A model generated the notes under the pieces. It was given only the letters and a program-made list of their open reading frames with translations, ran no database searches and was not told the origin of the DNA. This document shows positions 56,938 to 64,000 of a DNA stretch of 64,000 bases, in pieces. Within the stretch, counting starts at the first letter, position 1, and each line of letters starts with the position of its first letter. Source of the stretch: Hsuehochloa calcarea (Eukaryota > Streptophyta > Magnoliopsida > Poales > Poaceae); contig JAYEVG010000037.1 of assembly GCA_036346395.1 (NCBI GenBank), positions 1 through 64,000 on the forward strand, in the 5' to 3' direction. The position numbers were made by a program, and so were the translations under genes.

Positions 56938-57963
56938 GCTGGGACTGCCCAATAGAAATTTCAGTGTATCTTAGTTGCTCAGACTTATTATATTATATCA
57001 AATGAGGTTTACTGAAAGAGCCTCCAAACAGCTTTGTGTTTTTTTTTTGTCCTTGGATTATTAGAAGAAAATGCTAACTGTGCCAAAAATATTTACTATC
57101 ATTTTTTCCATACATTATTTTTGTTAAGTGGCATTCACAATCGTAACATGCATATATCTTTTACTTTTGTCCTTTTAACATGAAGAGTTATAAATTGGTG
57201 TGTTTACTTGTATCGATGCCATTACTTGTGTCGATGTCAATCAAATTCTTGATAATAGGCAGATTCAAAACAAAATGAATTAGCGGAGGAGGTGAACTAT
57301 ATCTTAAGAGTGAACTTCAACTAGTAAGGCAAGACCGTGACTATCAATTAGCAGAAGTGCAGTCTTTGATGGCTGACATTGAAAAGCAGAAAGAAATTGC
57401 AAGAAGATGCGCAGTTGAGATAGACAATGCTATGAAGAAAGTTAGTGCTCTTGAGGTATCATTATCGTATTCTATTTAATTGATTTACAAGTTGTTGAAC
57501 AAATTGGCAAATATATTGTAATTATGTAGGTAGGATGCCTATCGCAAAGAGAGACAATTAGAACATTGCAGATTCAGCTTGCATCTGCGAATGAGAAATT
57601 AATGGTATGTAATGATAAAATCCTTTCTGAACAATAATATCGTACATTCCCATTGCTTGGAAGCAAAAAAAAATTTGTTGTATTGGAGCAATAAGAGCTG
57701 TAGTTTTTGTTTTCATTAACACCTGATGGCAGCATTATCAGTAGCTACTGTTTGATTCATAAATGTTACAAAAACCATATGACAGTATGACACTATATAT
57801 GACAGTGCCTTGTTGGGGAGAAAAATACTTTTTTTCATTATTCATTAAACAAATTGAACTTTTCTATAGATATGATATAATTTTAGATTGTAGCAACCTT
57901 GCTGAATCTTTTTGTGACACAGGAGCACAATTGCCAGGAGAGAAGAGACCATGACGCTGAATA

Positions 57964-59015
57964 GTTATGTTGTGGAAAAGTTGGCTATATGACATTTGAA
58001 ATTTAGGAGAGAGAAAGGGCATGAAAAGTTTTGTTTTAAAAGAACTTCTAAAAAAATTGGCTATATGCATGCATCGGTTTGCATTGGATTAATTAAGCTG
58101 AAGCATCGCAGCGTTTCAAAGCTAGCTAGCGCTATATATATGGCTTGGCTCTCATCCGGTAGATGTAGAGAAAGAGAACTGGAACATGCATATACTCATG
58201 TTGTACAGAAGGATCGTATACACATGAAAGTAATATCTGTTCCCTGATCATCAGGGGAACACTAAAATTAGAAGGAAGAGAGAAGAGAGAGAGAAAAATA
58301 CTCTATAATAGTGGTCTACACCAAGGATAAAAATCTCGCTACCGGCCAGTTTACCGAATTTACTGGAAAAAAAAATCGGATGAAATTCGTTTAAATTTAC
58401 TTAAAAACCAGTTAAAATTTAAAAATTTGAATTTGAATTTGCTAAACCGGGAAAAACCGGTCGGGTTTTCCGTTACCGGACCCGACCGGTTGGCCGGTAA
58501 CCGGCTGGGACACGAAAAGGGGGTACGCAAATCACTTGTTCTTTTGGTTGAATCAAATTGCGCTGAAGATCCTGGGACATGATGCTTTCCACTCACATGA
58601 AAATAATTTAACCTCAAAGTTTTAATCTCGTTACTTTCTCTAAACCTTCTCACTTCTGGATTAAACGAATATTATGTCTCAGCGTGTGACCTGTATCTCT
58701 ACTAATCAAATTGGTTTGCATGTGCTTTACTAGGATCAGGATGTAAAACACCAGCAGGACATTATGGCCGCTGAGACTTGGTGGAGAAAGTTATCGACAG
58801 ATGCAACTTTGTTAAGCTTACATATTAGATTAGATTAGATTTAGATTTAGATTTAGATTAGATTAGATTGGATTGGCGTGTGCATTTTGATTTCGATTGC
58901 TTGCACTAGACGTGCTCCTATCCAATTCCAACTTGTTCACGTCTGTCGTCTTGTCTACCCTTCCCACTGCGCTTCTCGACGCATTCTCTCTTCCGAATCG
59001 AGCGAGCGAGCGCTC
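57964..59015. other. Spacer before ETFA, with truncated MITE and microsatellite
   Basis: 58320-58510 starts CCAAGGATAAAAATCTCG and is full of CCGGT words like the MITE at 56600, but has no matching right end. 58829-58870 is a (TTAGAT/TAGAT)n microsatellite. The last 100 bp are GC-richer and presumably hold the ETFA leader. No TATA box stands out. Confidence 0.6.
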
Positions 59016-62000
59016 ATGGCGACGATGGTGGCGGGGGCGCTGAGGAGGGGAAGAGCAAGCAGCCGCCCCTGCTGCGCCTCGCGATCCTTGGCCCGGTCGC
59101 TCCGTAGATTCGTGAGCTCCCCTTCCCTTTGCATCGGATTCAATCCGCCTCGCTTCTGCTCCATCGACCGGGAGGATTCCGTGACAGAAACCACCAAGAT
59201 GGATGTGTCCGGGTCGTCGTGCGACGCATTTCGTCCATTTGGCTCCCTCCCCGTCGAATCCCTGGTGCTCTGCTGATCCTAGTCGTGGGTTAAGCAATTT
59301 GAACTAGGTTTCGGAAGCACATGTGATACTTACGCGACACTGTCGAGAGTTAAGCGAGATTCCCAAATCCCGATAGCTCAGGCGCTTGTTTCGCCCAACT
59401 CCCCTTGAAATTTTGATTGGCCTCCGCTGTATTCCATCCATTCATGCAGGTCTTCGTTTCTGCTCTCCGTCGATCAGCTACAGCTGCGCCTCACTGCTTA
59501 ACTCTTGTATCCTGCTAGGTAAGCACATTGGTCGTGGCGGAACACGAAGGTGGATTCGTGAAGCCGTCGTCTCTGAGCGCGTTAGCGGCTGCCGAGGCCA
59601 TTGAAAAAGAGCACAAGATTTCTCTTCTGTTGGGTGGATCCGGACCAACGCTTCAGAAGGCTGCTGAGCACGCTGCATCTAGCCATCCATTAGTGTCTGA
59701 GGTATCAGTATTGGCTATTTCTTGTTTCCCTGTGTTATTATTTGTCTTTGAGCACTACTGATCAACTGTTTATGTTTGCATCTCCTTTCAATTCAGAGGA
59801 GGAGAATTTTTGGCTCTTTTGCTTATCAGTTGCTTCTCTTGCATCTCAGGTTCTTGTTGCTGATTCAGACGCCTTTGTGCATCCTTTAGCTGAGCCTTGG
59901 GCCGAGCTACTCCGTTCTGTTCAGCAGAAAGGTGGCTACTCTCATGTTATAGCTTCTTCAACGTCGTTCGGGAAGAATTTGCTTCCACGTGCTGCAGCTC
60001 TTCTTGATGTCTCCCCTGTTACGGATGTCACTGCCATATCTGAGCCACGGGTCTTTGTGAGGTTTGATATTCTACTGTAATCTATTATTCTTAGCATTTC
60101 AAGCAGCATGTGAAATGGCCAACGATGTTTACGTACCCAGCATGCTGTGCACGTTTCTGCAGATGTTGATGGGGTAGCATGTGGTTTTGCAATATATGAT
60201 GCTTATGTGTTTGCATACATGAACCATTTCTCATGTATTGGGAAAGAGTGACTATATCTCCGTACATAAGCTCCTATTTATATGCAGTTCTCAGACCATC
60301 TACTGCTTGATATTGAACCTGAACTGATAGGTGATAGCTCATCAGGCTCTATGGCATTGTCTTGTTCATTTCCTGCCTGCTTTCGTGCTTTGTTGCCTTT
60401 TTTATGCTAATTTATATAATTATATTCAATGTTCTAAATAACGGTAAACGGTTAACGAATGGTCACCCCACCTTTTAGTGTTTACACGGTAAGCGGCCTT
60501 GTAAATGGTCACCCAAAAGGATAACTAAAACTTTACCGATAGTGCTATAGTGCTATATGCTAGTACTATGTGTGCACCATATCATAAAAAGAGGCAACGG
60601 TGCACCCGGAAAGGTTAGCGGCTCAGTGTCTTGCCAGTTGTCACTGAACCCCTCTGCAAAAACTAAGAGCTATAAGTTCTAATTTAGACTAAGCATTGAT
60701 ACCCAGTATGTAGCTAGCTAGCTTAGTACTAAGAACCAAATAAACGGGCTGTTAAACATTAATGGCCGTTAAACCGAATAAACGGCCCGATAAAATAGAC
60801 AAACCGAAATGTCCATAAACGTAACGGATAGGGAACCTTTACTGTTTTAACGGCCGTTTACAAGGCCTTAACTGTCGTTATTTAGAACACTGATTATATT
60901 ACTCTTTCATTTTCCCATTTTCTTTGGATAATAATTTACTCTATCTTTTGGATTTTAAATGCATGAGCCTAAAGAGGAAGTAATCATCATATCTCGATTC
61001 CCATTAGTCCATAACTGCCTTCCGTGACGCTTTCTGCTTTGCTTTTCTGGATCTTTTTATCCACAGTATCACACGGCTTGATGTTTTTACATGGTCAACT
61101 TATTTCTATATGCCATCAGCAATTAATACTTTGATTAAGACATATGCTTTTGTCTTCAGGCCAATTTATGCTGGAAATGCACTTTGTACTGTACGATATA
61201 CTGGAGAGGATCCTTGTATGATGAGTATTAGATCGACATCATTTTCTCCAACTACTGAGGCTAAGTCAAAAACAAAAGTTGCACCTATCACGCAGGTTGA
61301 TCTCTCTTTCCTCAGTGAAGGTTTGTTTGGTTTCCTCACCATATTCTTCTATTAAGAGTTAGCAATACCTTTTGTGCCCTTCAGAATTGTTCTTGTTCAT
61401 TTTGTGTTGCTCATCTTCCTTGGACCTCGAGATTTTAAATAATGTTTCTGACTTCTGCAATTAAAATCTGGGACTAGTTGATGATCAGTAGATTATTTCC
61501 TTTCCACACCCTTATTTACAGGTTTTTTTAATGAAGTTGAGCATGCTGTAGAAAAGGACACCTTTGATCTCCTATATACTGACAGTTTGCTGATTTTAAA
61601 TTTAGACATGTATGTTAAAAGTATTTTTCTTCGATGTACAGGAAGCTTGGGGAAATCTACATGGGTGAATCTAACAACCGAAGACACGGAACGGCCAGAT
61701 CTTGCAAATGCACGTGTAGTAGTCACTGGAGGCAGAGGTTTGAAGAGTGCAGAAAATTTTAAATTGTTGGAGCAGCTTGCTGAGAAACTTGGTGCAGCAG
61801 GTTTGTACCTTTTTTTGTTGCTTTGTCGTTGAAATTGTTAGTATTGATATTTGATCAAGGCCTCATGTGAAATTCATTTTTTCTGCAGTCTGCACACTTT
61901 TTTTTCTGACTGATTACTTTTCTTTTATGTAGTGGGTGCGACCAGAGCTGCTGTTGATGCGGGTTTTGTTCCAAATGAACTTCAGGTAAGCTCTTCAATT

Positions 62001-62753
62001 TTATCCGTGTGTTATGCCATGTCAAATAATAACTAAATGCATTCTGAATGTATCCAGCTAATATAAAAGTGTAGATGCCATACACTGCAACATGTCTCGT
62101 TAAGCTTATTGCATTACCACCATGATAACAGTAACATGATTTTGTGTCAGTCCCTTTGGGAACAATAGTTCACATTCACGACAAGCTAGGTTGAGTGAAA
62201 AGATGGTACATGACACCAATGGTTTCTAGCTTATGCACAAAATTATACAGCTTTGCAAAATCCAAGGCACCAACTATGGGTGTTATGGACTTGTGTGCAC
62301 CTTTTTTCTTGCTCGTTACTTTTTTCAGTTATTGCTGCAATGTTCTATTTTCCTTCAGGTTGGTCAGACTGGGAAGATAGTTGCACCTGAGCTCTATATG
62401 GCATTTGGAGTTTCTGGAGCAATACAGCACATAGCAGGAATGAGAGATTCCAAGGTTATTGTCGCTGTCAACAAAGATGCCGATGCCCCCATATTTCAGG
62501 TTCCCCCTCACTCCTTCCCTCACTCTGCCCTCTCGAACTCTCAGTCAAGATGCTGGTGCCCCTGGGAGAACCCTAGTATCCCCCTCCCTCAATTTCTGTG
62601 CGTGCACACATGCTCACTAGTTGTAGTAGAACTCCAACCTCAAAATTCTAAGCCTATTATATTCATCTTGTCCAGGTTGCAGATTATGGTCTTGTTGCTG
62701 ACCTATTCGAGGTTCTTGACGAATTTTTAAAGAAGCTACCAGACAAGAAATAA
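59016..62753 (+). CDS. ETFA: Electron transfer flavoprotein subunit alpha, mitochondrial (8 exons)
   Basis: ETF-alpha binds FAD with ETF-beta in the mitochondrial matrix and passes electrons from acyl-CoA and branched-chain amino acid dehydrogenases to ETF:ubiquinone oxidoreductase. Exons, all with GT/AG borders: 59016-59111, 59519-59701, 59850-60061, 61160-61320, 61642-61800, 61933-61985, 62359-62499, 62676-62753. Together they make 1,083 bases, 360 residues, with phases that agree at every junction. The start MATMVAGALRRGRASSRPCC is Arg/Ala/Ser-rich, as expected of a mitochondrial targeting peptide. The N-terminal domain begins VSTLVVAEHEGGFVKPSSLS. The C-terminal FAD domain shows ARVVVTGGRGLKSAENFKLL, VGQTGKIVAPELYMAFGVSG, AIQHIAGMRDSKVIVAVNKD and ADAPIFQVADYGLVADLFEV, with stop at 62753. 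No breaks. Intron 3 contains a hAT MITE. Confidence 0.96.
60427..60892. mobile_element. hAT-type MITE in ETFA intron 3, 8-bp target duplication
   Basis: Starts CAATGTTCTAAATAACGG and ends GTCGTTATTTAGAACACTG. ATTATATT flanks both ends exactly (60419-60426 and 60893-60900). 466 bp, rich in AACGG/CCGTT words. It does not touch splice sites. Confidence 0.9.
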
Positions 62754-63740
62754 GTGTCATGCTATCACAATGTGCGTCCATGTCTGGCCCATATGTTTTT
62801 AATAAGATGAAAAGTCCTCCCGTAATCCAATAATAATGTGAAGCCTTACAAAAACTGTTGTATGTTCGTGGAAACATGAATAAGTGGCGGATCAGGATTT
62901 TCATGATAAAAGTGTGAATTTAAGTAATATATAGTTATACTGAATGGTGACTAACTAACTCGTTACTGACTGTTCTACTTTGATATAACATATAATCTAT
63001 ATAATTTTACATATTAGCATACAATCTAGCACTTATACATAATTACAAATGTCATCGATAGTACTAAAATGTATTATTTGTATACATATACACTATATAT
63101 AATATGTCTTTTTTAAGAAGAAAAAAGTGTACAGTTGTACCCATGCTCCTACACTAACTCCGCCGTCCATGTTTCTAGACTAGCTCCGTCACTGCTGTAG
63201 TACATAGCACCCTTTGATATTTAGTTATCGCCGTGGTAAAAACTTTCTGGCACCCTGTGGAATGTCTGCGACACTGACAGTTCGTACATCAACGCAACGG
63301 TTACAAAGAGAAACAGGCCGCCTGGGACGCGCAACGCAAGGGCGGGGTCGATGGGCCGAGAAGTCAACAGGGCAACAGTCTAACATGAACCAACGCAGCA
63401 AAGCCACCCACAAGCCACAACCGACTGACGAAAAAAGCCATATTCAGAAGCAACACAACGCTGGAAGAATGCCACAAGATGGTGTGTGTATACAGACTGT
63501 TACAACTTACAACCCAAGGATACATCGAGTGACTGCGATGTGGAAGGGGTTAACGATTTTCTATATTAAAAAAACATCAGATAATGCTCGCCAAAACACC
63601 TTATTGTTTTGTCGTGAAATGAACACGAATGCCATTGAATGAAGAAAAATGTAGAAAAATATCAAAACGTCATAAAGGTTACAAGTACACGAACCGCGAC
63701 CTGTATGAACTAAAGCCGTTGCTCTCGTCTCGTGAGGTGA
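62754..63740. other. 3' UTR and convergent spacer
   Basis: Holds the ETFA 3' UTR (AATAAG / AATAATAATG near 62800-62840) and, on the other strand, the 3' UTR of the gene at the right edge. AT-rich 62880-63130. The open frame 63214-63642 shows no domain. Confidence 0.5.
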
Positions 63741-63923
63741 TCACGATTCGGAATTGTCGGGTGGGGTTCCGACAAGCCAGCCCCACATGCCACCGGAACC
63801 TTGCCTCTGCTTTGCGTCTAATGCTGCTTGCTCGGAGGCAGCTTTCTGTCGCCGAAGCAGCTCGACCTCCTTCTGCAATGCATCCATACTTTGAAGCTTT
63901 TGCCGTAGCTCCGCAACATCCAC
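63741..63923 (-). CDS. Last exon of a coiled-coil protein, gene continues beyond the window
   Basis: The minus strand shows a splice acceptor (TCCCTAG) followed directly by an open exon: VDVAELRQKLQSMDALQKEV, ELLRRQKAASEQAALDAKQR, QGSGGMWGWLVGTPPDNSES and stop at 63741-63743. Hydrophobic heptads in the first 40 residues indicate a coiled coil, followed by a Gly/Trp-rich tail. The exon has no ATG, so it must be joined to upstream exons past the right edge. Convergent with ETFA. I do not recognise the protein. Confidence 0.65.
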   Translation of the reverse strand: MDVAELRQKLQSMDALQKEVELLRRQKAASEQAALDAKQRQGSGGMWGWLVGTPPDNSES

Positions 63924-64000
63924 CTAGGGAGCCATTTAGAAAACCAAGTATGATTAGGGCATATCTATCTCTTGTCCAGGGAAAAAAATATCATAATATC

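Larger units (their letters stand above)
48401..57963 (+). pseudogene. Multi-exon gene with coiled-coil 3' half, probably decayed
   Basis: A series of exon-like segments with GT/AG borders. Segments: 48401 on (ATG, MSSNPAGASGAPWNHRRSRR, stop soon after); a segment ending 48732 (SLSGDESFEANRPSCSHCNC); 49099-49212; about 49290-49380; about 49638-49829; about 50028-50107; about 51026-51160; about 51370-51459; about 57259-57454; about 57530-57603; about 57923-57963. The 57-kb exons read ELQLVRQDRDYQLAEVQSLM, ADIEKQKEIARRCAVEID and VGCLSQRETIRTLQIQLASA, clearly coiled-coil, ending EHNCQERRDHDAE and TAG at 57963. Early exons are internally repetitive. 49099-49212 has TAG (DG*KLD) where its paralogue at 49638 has CAA (DGQKMD), and the 49290 exon contains TGA. 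A 4.3-kb copia element occupies the intron before 57259. I do not recognise the family; frames between exons are inferred. Confidence 0.4.

Noticed and set aside
63214..63642. 142-codon plus-strand frame between ETFA and the right-edge gene
   Set aside because: No domain. It lies in the probable 3' UTR of the convergent minus-strand gene.

Overview
This is nuclear DNA from a flowering plant, most likely a grass (Poaceae). Genes are sparse and intron-bearing. They sit among layered retrotransposons of families typical of grass genomes: Tat-lineage and other Ty3/gypsy, SIRE-type and short-LTR Ty1/copia, LINEs, and Tourist- and hAT-type MITEs. The host-derived genes (Toc159-family import receptor, NAC factor, LRR receptor-like kinase, dehydroquinate synthase, ETF-alpha) are all plant proteins.

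Layout. 1-3.25 kb: a direct repeat carrying a Tourist-like MITE flanks a segment with a decayed plant-mobile-domain gene and a tandem array. 3.6-5.0 kb: a frameshifted NAC gene whose 3' half is built of 162-bp repeats. 6.3-22.5 kb: a 5'-truncated Tat-lineage gypsy element with gag-pol on the + strand, an antisense extra ORF on the - strand and two tandem-repeat arrays. A piece of another gypsy element interrupts its gag, and a 4,163-bp solo LTR with a perfect target duplication interrupts its 3' LTR. 24.2-28.2 kb: a MITE, then an almost intact Toc159-family GTPase gene with one frameshift near its 3' end. 29.4-38 kb: a truncated gypsy element abuts a SIRE-type copia element that has gag but no recognisable pol. 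38-42.3 kb: fragments of two unrelated host genes, an LRR receptor-like kinase (split by a 3-kb solo LTR) and dehydroquinate synthase. 44.6-47 kb: a possible small-peptide locus and a LINE with an internal inversion. 48.4-58 kb: a decayed multi-exon gene with a coiled-coil 3' half and a 4.3-kb copia element in one intron. 59-62.75 kb: an intact eight-exon ETFA gene with a hAT MITE in intron 3. 63.7 kb to the right edge: the last exon of a minus-strand gene that continues beyond the window.

Only ETFA (mitochondrial electron transfer) looks fully functional as written. The Toc159-family gene would be functional if its frameshift is a sequencing error. The remaining coding sequence is transposon-derived or decayed host sequence. 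I found no CRISPR array, operon or complete RNA gene. No database search was possible. Family calls rest on motifs read in the sequence, and exon borders on GT/AG sites and reading-frame continuity.
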